Source: Trichosphaerium sp. ATCC 40318 (lineage: Eukaryota; Discosea; Flabellinia; Trichosidae). From it: a stretch of 64,000 nt of DNA. Numbering within the stretch: the stretch's first letter is position 1; every line of letters begins with the position of its first letter. The notes under the pieces were generated by a model. The model saw only the letters and a program-made list of their open reading frames with translations. It was not told where the DNA came from and did not search any database. Where the stretch lies: the NCBI GenBank assembly GCA_038496445.1, contig JALMLS010000577.1, positions 248,001 through 312,000 of the forward strand, written 5' to 3'. The translations under genes and the position numbers were made by a program. Below, in pieces: positions 32,495 through 43,449 of this stretch.

Positions 32495-35400
32495 ATGAAA
32501 GTTATATTGCTAACACTTTCATTGTTCATATGCCTGGGATCAGGCTTTATTCGTCTTGTCTCTCCTAACGGTAGGTTTTTTTTTTTTTGAGTTTTCGTAA
32601 GTTTCGGGGATGCTCGTCTAACTAATAACCTTTAGGCGTAGATGAAGGTTCATGCATAACTAAGCCTTGTAAAACACTAAACTATACTTTATTTTCCGCA
32701 ACATTAGCGGCAGATACAATAAGAATGGAAGCAGGAGTTTATAAAGGTGCGAAAAGAAGTCTTTGAACAAGTTTTGGCTGTGGAGTTATTTTTATTTTTT
32801 ATTTTTTGTGCACTTTTTCGTTGTGTCTCACTTTGGCTTAGGTCCGGGAAATTCGCGTATTGTGTGGGAGGAACCTATTCTCGTGCATCATATACGCATC
32901 GAAGGTATCACGTTTTTCGAAGCGGCGTTTTTAGGAATATTGTTCTTTAACACTTTGTTTAGGTGACCCAAATGGTGGTACTATTATAGATGGTGATAGA
33001 CAACACTTCCTCTTCTTCGTTAGTCGTTGTGGCAATCCTGGTGGTGCTTCTCTCCAATTAGTGGAGTTTGAGAAAATAACTTTTACGGGAGCAGAGTTTA
33101 GTCATGAATTTCCGTACAGTAACGATAAAATAGGAGCGGATGTACGTCATCACGTGTTTTTTTTGAAATTGTTTTTTTTTAATTTTTAAACTGACGTTTT
33201 CGTTTGTAGTTCGCTGGTGGCTCTGTATTCTACGCGCGGGACGCTTGCACAATATCTTTCGTGTACGTAAACTGAACGATACTTTTAAAAAACTGCAGTA
33301 GAGTTTCAATCGTTAATGTTTTTCGTTTTTAGGGACTGTATTTTCGAGAACAATAATAGCGGCAACCTTCCACCTCCTACTGTAGGTTCGCACAACCAGT
33401 TCAGAGGTATCTTGCACGCGAATCAGTCTACTATAAACCTTACGCGGTAAGCATCTTTTTTTTTTGTTTCCGTCGCAGTTTTGAAGTAGTTCATCACGTG
33501 ATCTCAAAACTGCACTTTTTTTCTGAAAAAGATTACATTCTGAAAATTTGGTAGTACCTTTGTTTTTTTTTTCTAGGCGTAGACTAACACCTGTTCTGTT
33601 TAGTGTTACTTTTCGAAATAACTCTATCGATCAAAACGGGGGAAGTGGTCTTATGTTTGTCAACAATGGTAACGTTTCGATGGAGGGGTGCTTGTTTATT
33701 GATAATACAGTTAAGTTTCGAGGTACTAAACAATTTTTGGATTGGTTTTTGGTTTGTAGCTCACGTTTGTGTAGGAACTATTTTGATTGAAGGAAAGTAT
33801 AACGTTTCAATTAACAATACAGTATTCAAAAACAATGCAGCAACTAGAGGCGCTGGTATAGGTAATTGTTTTTAGCCTTGTTTTTTGTTTTTGTCTATGT
33901 TGTTCAAAACTGATGTTTGCCTTCAGTTGTTCGTGATAATCAGGTAAAGGATAGTGTATTAGAGATAAGCAACAGTGTTTTTGAGAACGCTAGGGGATAT
34001 ATAGAAGGAGGTATGGACATATTCAGGTTTCTTGAAACAAGTCCTTAATGTTATCTTAGCTGTCTCTTTTTATGGCGAAAAACTCTTGATTGACCGTTGT
34101 ACCTTCAGGCACGTGACCATTCGTCGGTTAAAACCTTGAACTTATTTTTTCTTGTCTAGAGGAAATTTTATGGGCGTTAGTATACACCACTCTTCTAATG
34201 CACTAGAACGACCAACTGTGAGTGTTGTGAAAAACAGCATATTTGAGAACAATGCGGACTCTGGCAGTACGGGTTCGGCTATTGTAAATACAGCTGCTAG
34301 AGTGGAAATGGAAATCAGTAATAGCACGTTTATCAATAATACGGCTGGAAGGGGTGGAGCAATATATTTCCATGCGAGATACGGCTCGCTTGGAATAAAA
34401 AACTGTTCTTTTGAAGGGAATTCTGCAACCATTATGGGAGGCGCAATTGATACCTTCGCTGCTACTATTAATAGCTCTACTTTTATTAAAAATAGTGCAG
34501 AGATTGGTGGGTCTATATTCTCATTGGGTCATGTTAACATAAATCAGTGTGTATTCGGAGAAGACGATAGTACGTCGATATAATGTCTTCGGTTTTTTTT
34601 TTCTTGTTTACCTCGTTTTGGCTAACTTAACGTTTCTTGTTTAAGCTATAAGAGCCAACGGAACGCTGACTTTGATATCCTCAAATTTAACTGGATCAGA
34701 CCCTGTTTCTGGCTACAACCAAAATATTATTGAGGGTACAATAGATCGTTAACAGCAAAAGTTGTAAATAGCTAACAAATCTTTTCCCTTCAAGGTCTTG
34801 ATGTCAAGTCATTTCAGATCAATGCAGGCGAATGGAACTTCATCAACACGCACACGGAAGTCTCTAAGCTACAGATTAAAGGCGGTTTATTGAATATACA
34901 TAATGACGCTGTTCTAAATATCAGAGATACATTGGAATTATCAAAAGTAGTTGCCATACACGTGCGTTTCGAAACAAACCAAAAAAAAAAGAGCTTGTAA
35001 TTAATATCTTTCTCGTAGGGTCCTCCTTTTAAGGATGATACAGTTTCTGTCCTCTCAGGAGATGGTGTGAAGCCTAAAGTTATTATTCACGAAGACAGTG
35101 TAACATCAGCTGTCCTTGGCGATACCTTGTTAGAAAATATTGACTTGATTAATCGAGGTAACCCTTTGTTTCCTGGCTATGATTTTCTAACTTTCTTAAA
35201 AGGAACGTTCGTGCTCAAAGCAGAAACACATACTACCCTTAAACTCAGAAACACAACGCTATGTACAGAAGGAGTAGATTCGGTTTTCATTGTAAACTCT
35301 AATGCCGTATTGGATGGAGACATTGGTTCTAAAATCATAGTCAATAATTCAACATTTATTGCACATGTACGTTCACGAGTATGTAGACTAGATTGCTTAC

Positions 35401-37517
35401 AACTACATCAGGACTCTGTAGAAGTTCGCGTACCAATTGAGCTACACGATGACAGTACTTTTACTCTTACCCTTACTACTTCGACTATTAAATGGACCGT
35501 TAGTCCTCAATTCGGTACAATGGCTTTTGTCCACTTTTGAAAGTAAAAATTCTTCGTTTCTAATCTCGCTTTCAGCTGGCACCCTTAAGGTAGTCATACC
35601 AGTAACTATTGAAAAACCAAAGATTGGTGACGTTTATAACCTTATGTTCTGGAACGGAACTGAACATATTGGAGAGTTTTCAAAGCTTGACATGAAGATA
35701 TCTGGTAAATTGATTTACACTGAAAATGGATTAAAGCTTGAAATCATCGATAAAGTAAGACAACCACATCTCCAAGGCTCTTTCGGTGACATCACAGTAA
35801 TCATCATGTTATCTTTATTTATAATTGGTTTGTCAACGACGATACTCGTATCATCTATTCTAGCATGCCACTGGTACTTATTAAAAAAAGAAGGATTTGA
35901 AAAAAATGATAGAAAAAGTTTTAATGAGTTTTAACCAAATCTCCCTTTGTAGGTCCAAGTCTGAAGTCATCCATAAATCAAATAAGCCTTCTTTACCGCT
36001 TATACTCGTTGGAATATTCCTTAGTTATATTGGTAGTTTCTTATGGTAAGTCTTCGTAAAAAACTTTATCTGTAACACGTGATTATTAATTTTTTCTTGT
36101 TAAAGGGCTGTACCTGTTTCAGATGTTGTATGCGAGTTGCGTGTTTGGCTACCATTTATGGGATTTATTGCGTTTATATTGTACGAGTTTTCTCTTATTT
36201 TTCTTTTTTTGTTGGAGCACTGTTGAGAAGTGGTTTTTTTTTCAACATTGTTTTTGATTCCTTTAAAAGCTTACCTCTTTTAGCCCAGTTCTTGCTAAAA
36301 CGTATCGTATCAAGCAAGTTTTCACACTGAGATCGCTGACGGATACAATTGTATCTCTAATGGATCTTGTCAAAATAACACTTGGAGCCATCGTAATCCA
36401 ACTCGTATCCAACAATGACTTCGTTATTTTTAATTTTCTACTTTTTCTAAATGAAAAATATCGACCTTCATTCTTAAAAGATAATATTGATACTCTGGTC
36501 TGCGTCATCACCAAATAGAGTAGAATACTTTCCAGATAAAGAAAATGATGATTTTACTATCCCAAGATGTAGCAGCAGGATTGGATACATATTCTTGCTC
36601 ATTGTTGGACTTTATGACGTACGTCATCAAACCTCTTTCTGAGCTAGTCTTGCTGTTGTTTCTTCTTCTAATTCTTGCTTTGTTAGGGCGCTATACTAAT
36701 CATTGGTGCTTACTTTGCTTATGTAATATACAGACTTAAGATGGCACGTGCTTACAATGAATCAACTTGGCTTTCATGTGCACTGTATAATAGCCTTGTT
36801 TGGGGAGTTTTATTGGTAGTCTTTGGTGTTGTTTTCAGTATTGCTGGTGCACTTGATATATTCAGCACGGTGTTGGGTGTTATCATTTGGATAAATACAT
36901 CAGGTAACTGACAGCTTTTAAAGAAATGTTGTTGTTCACTCACGTTTTTTCTGTAGTCACACTTGGCGTATTGTTTGCACCTTTAGCACGTGATATTTTT
37001 GCTGAAGCCAAGCAAAAGAAAGATGACACGTACGTTATTTCTTTTCAGCAGCTAGTTTTAATCTCGTCGTGAGTTGGTTGGCGTAATTGCCAACAACTAT
37101 TGCCACATTCAACTCTTTAATTAAGCCGGCAATCTATGATTGTTTTATTTTGTGTCTTTGCTCAACTAACGTTTTCTTTGAAGGTCGGTTCATGTTACCA
37201 GGATGAATACTCCTCCGAAGAACGCTATAGCATCTGCTGGATCAAGTTTACAAGGAACAGGTATCCATACAAATGCGTCAACTAGTAAAGTAGCAAAACT
37301 TCAACGTCAAATTGCAATTTTACAAGAAGAGAATGAAATGCTCAGGGACGCTCTCAACAAGCTCTCTAAGAATAATTCAAATCAAAAAGATGCCAAAGAA
37401 GATAAAGGAGACAAGGGAGACAAAGAAGATTCCGAAGATGTAGAAAATGTAGAGGAAGTCTTGAGTAAAACAGAGCAAAACTTATCATCTATGATTGCTA
37501 CTCAATCAAGAAATTGA
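32495..37517 (+). CDS. class C GPCR with right-handed beta-helix ectodomain and C-terminal coiled coil
   Basis: Twenty-three exons, phase-consistent, 1147 residues: 32495-32570, 32636-32746, 32842-32904, 32963-33141, 33210-33262, 33333-33446, 33577-33722, 33760-33861, 33927-34010, 34060-34108, 34160-34569, 34646-34735, 34795-34961, 35019-35366, 35412-35514, 35576-35873, 35953-36045, 36106-36180, 36284-36404, 36481-36618, 36687-36903, 36957-37029, 37184-37517. A signal peptide MKVILLTLSLFICLGSG leads into CITKPCKTLNYTL and repeated FxxN and GGAI motifs (FINNTAGRGGAIYF, CSFEGNSA), the Pmp/pectin-lyase beta-helix signature. Seven hydrophobic segments follow from about residue 770 with class C landmarks: VCELRVWLPFMGF, then LAKTYRIKQVF after TM3, and a long TM4-TM7 run. 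The tail has a heptad region (KLQRQIAILQEENEMLRDAL) as in GABA-B receptors, then an acidic stretch. It is probably a plasma-membrane sensor coupled to G proteins; the ligand is unknown. Intron 34109-34159 has a GC donor. Confidence 0.9.
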
Positions 37518-38052
37518 AACCGAGGTCTAAGTGGCCACTAAAAAACACCTTGTATTTTAATAAAAAACGTAATGAAACAATTCTAGATTCTGCGAGATAG
37601 AAAACCTTTTGAACGAATATTTCAATCAGTCAAAAAAAAAAAAGGAAAAATGTTCACCAAAGAAATACATCTAGCAAGGCATCAGCGCACGTGACAAGTT
37701 GTTGAAAGTAAGCTCATTGCATTTACATTACCTACGACCTGACATAGCACTATGTTAGGTAGAGAGGGCTTTGGCAGTGTAAATTCTTTGGCAAACGTTC
37801 AAGTCATAGTTCACTTTCCTGCCCAACAACAAGACTCATTCGCTTCCATACTTGTAAACACGTGCAACTCATAAAGTCAAAGCAGAGACACGCGAAAAAC
37901 AAACAAAGACATTCGTATTAATAAACCGGTTTCTTTTTTTTTTACTAACAACAAACAGTTTTCACAGGTTTTTTTTTCTTCAAAAAGCTTTTGGTTATGT
38001 ACACTTAACAAATACGCTCTTATGGAGCAGTAAAATGTGGGAACCAAGAATT
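37518..38052. other. intergenic between convergent genes
   Basis: 535 nt holding the 3' ends of the GPCR (+) and SUN (-) genes. An AATAAA-like site lies near 37559. There are two CACGTG palindromes (about 37689 and 37860) and a long T run near 37935. Nothing else was seen. Confidence 0.5.
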
Positions 38053-40717
38053 CTACTCATACATAACATCGCAGTAGCGAGATGTTTCACCGTGAACACG
38101 TACACGGTAGATGCAAGTGTAACGATGTCCGTAATTCTCCTTGAATCGGAAAACAACATGGGAGAACGCCTACAAAGAAAAGAATAAGTCAAAGCACAGA
38201 GAAAACAAAAACAAGACAGTCACTGACTTGTCAAGTGAATGTCAGACGTACCTCCTTGTTCTTGAGCTCAAACATTTGTGTTGTAGCTCCAGATTGATCG
38301 TAACTGTGGACACCCAATGGTACCATACGAGATGTGGTTTCAACACATCCTTTATCTTCGTTTTTACCATCTTTGTCTTTACGGCATTTTCTTGTCAAGG
38401 TTTGACCCCAGACTTCGAAGGCTTTAGGAGCAGCACGACGTCTAAAATACAACATCAGCACATAGGTAACAGAAGATGGTCATTGAGCGCTATTTAACGC
38501 TGATTGGGTTCAAAATAGACGTACCCAGTTGGTGATACGCTGGCAGGGATGTGATCAATAGAGAAAGAGTCAACAACAATTGGACAGTGAAGAGAAATTG
38601 TAAGGTTGGCTTTTTGACCATCAAAAGCCCAGCAGTTAGCAGGCCAGATTTCCTTCGAGAGAACTTCAGAAGGCTCAGCAAGGGCACTTGCGCCAGTGAG
38701 GTAGCTAAATACAGTATCTAGGACTCTAAAGAGGAACGAGTAAGCAAATGAATCTTGAAGAACAAAAAGCGAGGGAAAAAAATAAACGGTAGAAAAAAGC
38801 CGTTGAAACAACGACTTTAATTAAGGATTTGCAAGAAAACAGGTTCCTAACGCACCCATGGTCTGGAGAAACGTAGCTGGCAGAAGCAGAGCCCATCATG
38901 GCGTAGTCTACTCTTTGGACGCCGTGGTCACCGTTGATGTAGTCATCTACAACCTTAGCGATCTTGGCTTCATCAACTTTACCAGAAGGATCACTAAGAG
39001 AAAACAGTTAGGAACTGGCACAAAAACAGTCCCTTTTTTTTGGGTAAAATCTTGAGTGTTTGAGGCCGTTGTTGGCATTCAGCGTTAAAAGGAACTCAAA
39101 AAGATACGTACGCTTTGATCTTTGCAAGAACAGCATTTACAATGCGTGATGTTTGAGCGTTGGTGAGGGCTACAAAGAAAGGTGAGAAGACATTACCAAA
39201 AAAAAAAAAAAAGATTATTCGTCGAAACTAGACTTGAACGCTCAAATAACGTACTTGAAGCAGACATGTGGGATTTTACAGCGCGTTCAACAGCGCTAGA
39301 GTCCATCTTATTCTTAAGGGAAGCTTCAGCAGCCTGTGTACGGGTAGTCAAAGAATCCATCTACAAAGATAAATAAGCACGGAGCCACGGCGGAGGGACA
39401 ACAAAAAACCGCGATCTTCAAGATCGCGTCATTCAAATTAAAGGCTATTTGGGTTTTTTTTTGTCTCTTTTGGACGTACTTGGCTCTTAAGGGACTTGAT
39501 TTGTGATGAATACTCAACAGCTTGAGCGCCAGTAAGTTTGGTCTGCAAGTTATTCATTTGTTGCCTCAACTGGACCACCTTAGAAGTCAAAGTACTAATA
39601 TCCTACAAAAACCAGTTAATACGTTACTCTAAGTATAAATAGAAATGATTTTGTTACTAAAACTCGGATGCGCGTATTGTCAAGGCGGAAAAATTTGAAC
39701 CAAAAAAAAAAAAAAGCGCAACTTGAATTTTTTGTTCAATTTTTTTTTGAAGCAATTTGGGGTTTTCGCACGTTTTTGTCTTTATTTGAGGACATTTTGA
39801 GTTCTGTTACGCTCTTTTTGAGTTCTCTTGTGAGACCTATTAAAATAGGAGTATTAGAAAGGAGAAAGAGAAAAGGAAGATGCAAAGCAACTTACTCTTT
39901 CTTACTGAATCAACGTATTGTTGCACTTCTTTGGCGCCATCGCCTTGGAGATTTGGAATGGTAACGTTCTAGATAGAAATAAGAGGAGGTAAAAACAGAA
40001 AAACGCAAAATAAAAAAAGAGCAGAAAAACTCAGAAACTGGCACTAACCTGGCTAGAACCGCCGAACATGCCGCTGGCAGGGTTGAAATCGTTTGTAATA
40101 CCAACAAATACCAAGTAAAGTGCAAATAGGAAAAGAACGCCGATAAGGGTCTTAGCGAGCTAAACAGATAAAATAAGCAAATTTACATGGAATAAAGCGG
40201 TTTTCGTACAGAACCAAGATATTTACGGCTGTTACTTAGAGACCAGACTTCTACAATGGCTATTACTCCCCAAAGGCCCCACAAGGACATGTAAAGTTGT
40301 TGCAAGACCCAAGCGAGAGAAAAGAGTACGAGGCGAACTACAAATCCGTATTGATTTCAAATAGTTTACCAAACAAGCCAGGTACTCGCAATTTACAGTG
40401 CAAAAAGACAAAAAAAAAATACCTGGGTCAGTTATTGAAGGCCAACTTTGGGCGTTGTCCTCTTCCATGGCATCTTTGCCTTTTCCTTGGCTACCATAAC
40501 GCTCTACAAGAGGCGTATCGTAGTTATCCTTTGTTTTCTTCACAGGTTTTTTACGTGGTGTGAGAGTAGGCTTTCTACCTTCGGCATTAGTGTATTTTGA
40601 ACATTCAAAGGTAAAAGCAGGAGCCCAAACGGGTAACGAGCAAGAAGCAGTATTTTGAAAAACCCAAAAAGGCGGGCAGAACTGTATTAGGTACCCGTTC
40701 GCTGTTTTCTTCGACAT
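38053..40717 (-). CDS. SUN-domain nuclear envelope protein
   Basis: Twelve exons (transcription order): 40717-40695, 40574-40423, 40337-40210, 40159-40049, 39968-39906, 39602-39480, 39360-39255, 39169-39112, 38993-38856, 38725-38525, 38441-38252, 38169-38053; 469 residues. The N-terminal basic region (TLTPRKKPVKKTKD) would face the nucleoplasm. Two hydrophobic segments follow (LFSLAWVLQQLYMSLWGLWG, then TLIGVLFLFALYLVFVGI), then a coiled coil (KVVQLRQQMNNLQTKL and on) and a C-terminal SUN domain. Landmarks are EVLSKEIWPANCWAFDGQKA, SIDHIPASVSPTG, APKAFEVWG, YDQSGATTQMFEL and HRYTCIYRVRVHGE. SUN proteins sit in the inner nuclear membrane and bind KASH proteins to form LINC complexes. One intron is long for this genome (39603-39905, 303 nt). 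Another contains a 19-nt palindrome near 39413. Confidence 0.95.
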
Positions 40718-42415
40718 TTTAATTTATATGTTCGAGTAGTTAGTACTACTGAGGTTGCTAACGGTAGAATTTTATTAAAAACAATTGACTTAGCGGGAAA
40801 TTGACTCAATTCTGAGGTATTCTCTCAGTTAATGGCTACTTTGGTAATGTTACCGTTAAATACTGTACTTGAGCGGTAAATTAGTACTACGGCCTTCCCT
40901 GGCCATATTAATACACTAATCAAAGTAACTATTTTGCATCGTTCACAAATGCAATCCACATCATAACGCTATTGATTTTTGTTCGTTGACGTTGCAATGT
41001 AGTTCTGCAACTATCAACGTAGCTAAGGCCTCAAAGTAGCTTTGTACGAAGTGGACTCACACGTCGCAAAATTGTAACGTTTGCAATGAAGCATCTCAAC
41101 ACTCACGAACATGTGTTTAACGTCTTGGTTACGTAACAGATCATTGTATCGGACGGGAACTTTAGCTATTCTTGCTTACGCACCTGAGGCGTGCCCAGCC
41201 GGCAGTGACTCGTGCTTACCCCCTGTGCGTGTGTCACCGCTGTGCCTTTCTAGCACTTTGGCTAAGAGACTAAAATTGTCGTGTATTTCGGGCGCTTGTA
41301 CGTAACATCTGGACGTGTAAGCCGTACACAGTGAGCATTCTACGCATGCTTTATTCCGTTTGAGGCTCAAAACAGTCGCCTTTGCTACACGAGCTCCAAG
41401 GCACCTTCCCAACCTTTCAATACGCTCAAAAACCTCCTCGGATTCGTTTCAACCGGTTTTTAGAAAAAAAGCTAAAAAAACGTCAGTACATTTTCTTTTG
41501 ACATTCGTACTGTACGGTACCAAGCGAACAGCAGTTCTGGCTAGCCTGTGTAATGAGTTGCGATTCTACTACGAACGTTTCATAAAAAATAAATGAGAAA
41601 TACTCAACTCGTTCAAACTCCACCAATACGTACTGACGGATAACATATATCATAGTTACGTTAACCACTTTTTTTTTACAAGTCAAAATTGTCTTGTTTT
41701 AAACAAGATTGTACCCAATTACAATCGGGGTGCCTGCAAACGTGTTTCATCGCCATTTTATCATCAAAATATTTCGAATCTGCTAGTACGAGAGGAACGC
41801 ACGGTGAGAAGCGTTGTACAGGTTATGTAACATGTAGACAAAAGGGGAGGTAACCGTGGAATAGTACTTCGATTAAACATATAGCAACAGCAAAATCTTC
41901 AAAAGAATAGCCTCTTAGGATCGCGTAACTGCATTAGCCAACAGTTCAGTCTGTCAACGCGCATTGGTAGTTTCCTGTTGAATCACAGGCTGCCGTGTCG
42001 ATGGTAAAGCTGGTAGGCTCTACCCTTCGAGTGTATAGAACCTGTGCAACGTCAAACGCTCACAAAACCAAAGCACGTTGCGCAACCACCCCTTTTTTTT
42101 TTGTAGTTTAAGTCTTCTTAACGAGTAACTCATTTGCTCTCCAATGAAGAACGAGATACAACCGTATCAATCACGCCAGAAATGGCAATGTTTCTTTATG
42201 GATACACGTGCTATAGTAGTTTATGTACTGATTAAGACAAGGGTGAATAGACTGTCAAGTAAGAAGCGAGCAATGCTCGTCACCTTAGTAAGTAGTGAAA
42301 GGAGGACTGTTGGATAAGTTGTGTAATAACTCAATTGTCAGTGGCGTGCTATACAAGTTGTTAACGTTTTGACAGTGCTAAAAGCACTGAATGGCAAAAT
42401 AAACTTGAAACTAGT
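40718..42415. other. large intergenic region with an rRNA-like motif
   Basis: 1.7 kb with no convincing protein gene; the small ORFs at 41111-41305, 41176-41412 and 41360-41596 overlap on both strands and look random. At 41781-41805 the sequence TGCTAGTACGAGAGGAAC then GCACGG closely resembles the sarcin-ricin loop of large-subunit rRNA. Flanking bases do not continue the similarity in any way I can see. Confidence 0.45.
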
Positions 42416-43036
42416 TTAGGTTTTCTTAATTTTATTTTTGGTATTTTTACTTGTTTTTTTTCTTTTCTTATGCTCTATGACCAATTCCACGACGTAGCTG
42501 GTGTATGCTATTCTAGTGCATTCGGGAAAAAAGTGTCTTGGAGGGAATGCGTGTTTAGCGAGTGTCTGACGAATTAGTTTCAAATGCTCCAAATCTGCGT
42601 GTGAAGGCGTTTTGTCGATATCATACATAGCAAGTGCGAAAACTGATAGTACTTTGTTGTGATATTGTAAATCTTGAACGAGGTGCCATGCTGATAGTTT
42701 TGGCCAGTTTATCTTTCGTTTGGGTTGTTTTTTTGTACGTTTTTTGATCGATTTTTGTTGTGATTGATTATTAAAAATTAGTTCAGTAGTTATTCCTCTA
42801 GCTTGTCTCCTGGCTCGCCTTCTGCGTCTACGACGTTCTCTCCGTCTTTTACACTCTTTTGTGCGCTTTTTGCTCGACCGTTTTGGTTTTTGACAAGTGT
42901 CAATGTTAGAAGCTTCTCGTAGTGTGCGCTCTACGTTCTTCGGGATGTTGATGCTGTTTTTACGCTGTTTAGAGCATTTTGTTGGTTTTGATGTTACAGT
43001 TGTGTTATAGGTGCTAATAAACATTGGAAAATACAT
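42416..43036 (-). CDS. hypothetical basic protein
   Basis: An intronless ORF of 206 residues, ATG at 43036. The middle is extremely basic (CKRRRERRRRRRRARRQARG, then KKRTKKQPKRKINW), consistent with nuclear or nucleic-acid binding. A more ordinary, probably helical segment follows (WPKLSAWHLVQDLQYHNKVL to FPECTRIAYTSYVVELVIEH) before a Lys-rich end. I recognise no family. Its length and the ordered C-terminal half argue for a real gene, while the lack of introns and simple composition leave doubt. It lies between the SUN gene and the first ankyrin/F-box/GTPase gene, on the same strand. Confidence 0.5.
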   Translation of the reverse strand: MYFPMFISTYNTTVTSKPTKCSKQRKNSINIPKNVERTLREASNIDTCQKPKRSSKKRTKECKRRRERRRRRRRARRQARGITTELIFNNQSQQKSIKKRTKKQPKRKINWPKLSAWHLVQDLQYHNKVLSVFALAMYDIDKTPSHADLEHLKLIRQTLAKHAFPPRHFFPECTRIAYTSYVVELVIEHKKRKKTSKNTKNKIKKT

Positions 43037-43449
43037 AGTGTGTTGAGTTGATGTGTAATAGATTGAGGTGAATAAATAATGGCCATCCGTCCATGATTGA
43101 TAACGCGCTTTTGGAAGTTTTTTCGTTGAATCTAAGTTTTTGGCCTTTAAAACCTTTTGATAGATTTCTCAAGTGCCTGTTAGTGCAAGAGACTTTCAAT
43201 CATGATACAATATGATTGATACAAGGTTATTTGTTGATTGAAACAATCTTTAACTTTCAGATTGAAAAACAAGTTCGTTTGGTTAGTAATGGTATTAAAC
43301 GCTGGTTGATAGAATTACACGCGGTTTTAGGCAAGTTTAGATTTTTTGCATAAAAAACCGTCAAACCGCTCTTGTTTGTACGTTGCACATTCTTCTTTAC
43401 TATGGTACAATAACTGCTTGTTGGCAACGTCACTTTTTTTTTTTTGGCT
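43037..43449. other. intergenic, nothing recognised
   Basis: 413 nt upstream of the basic hypothetical protein and downstream of the ankyrin/F-box/GTPase paralogue A. It is AT-rich with stops in all frames. Confidence 0.5.

Noticed and set aside
41111-41596. ORFs of 64-78 codons on both strands upstream of the SUN gene
   Set aside because: They overlap one another, have no splice partners and no recognisable motif.
42001-42060. Possible small structured RNA around GGTAGGCTCTACC
   Set aside because: Only a 5-bp stem is convincing, and I can name no RNA family that it fits.
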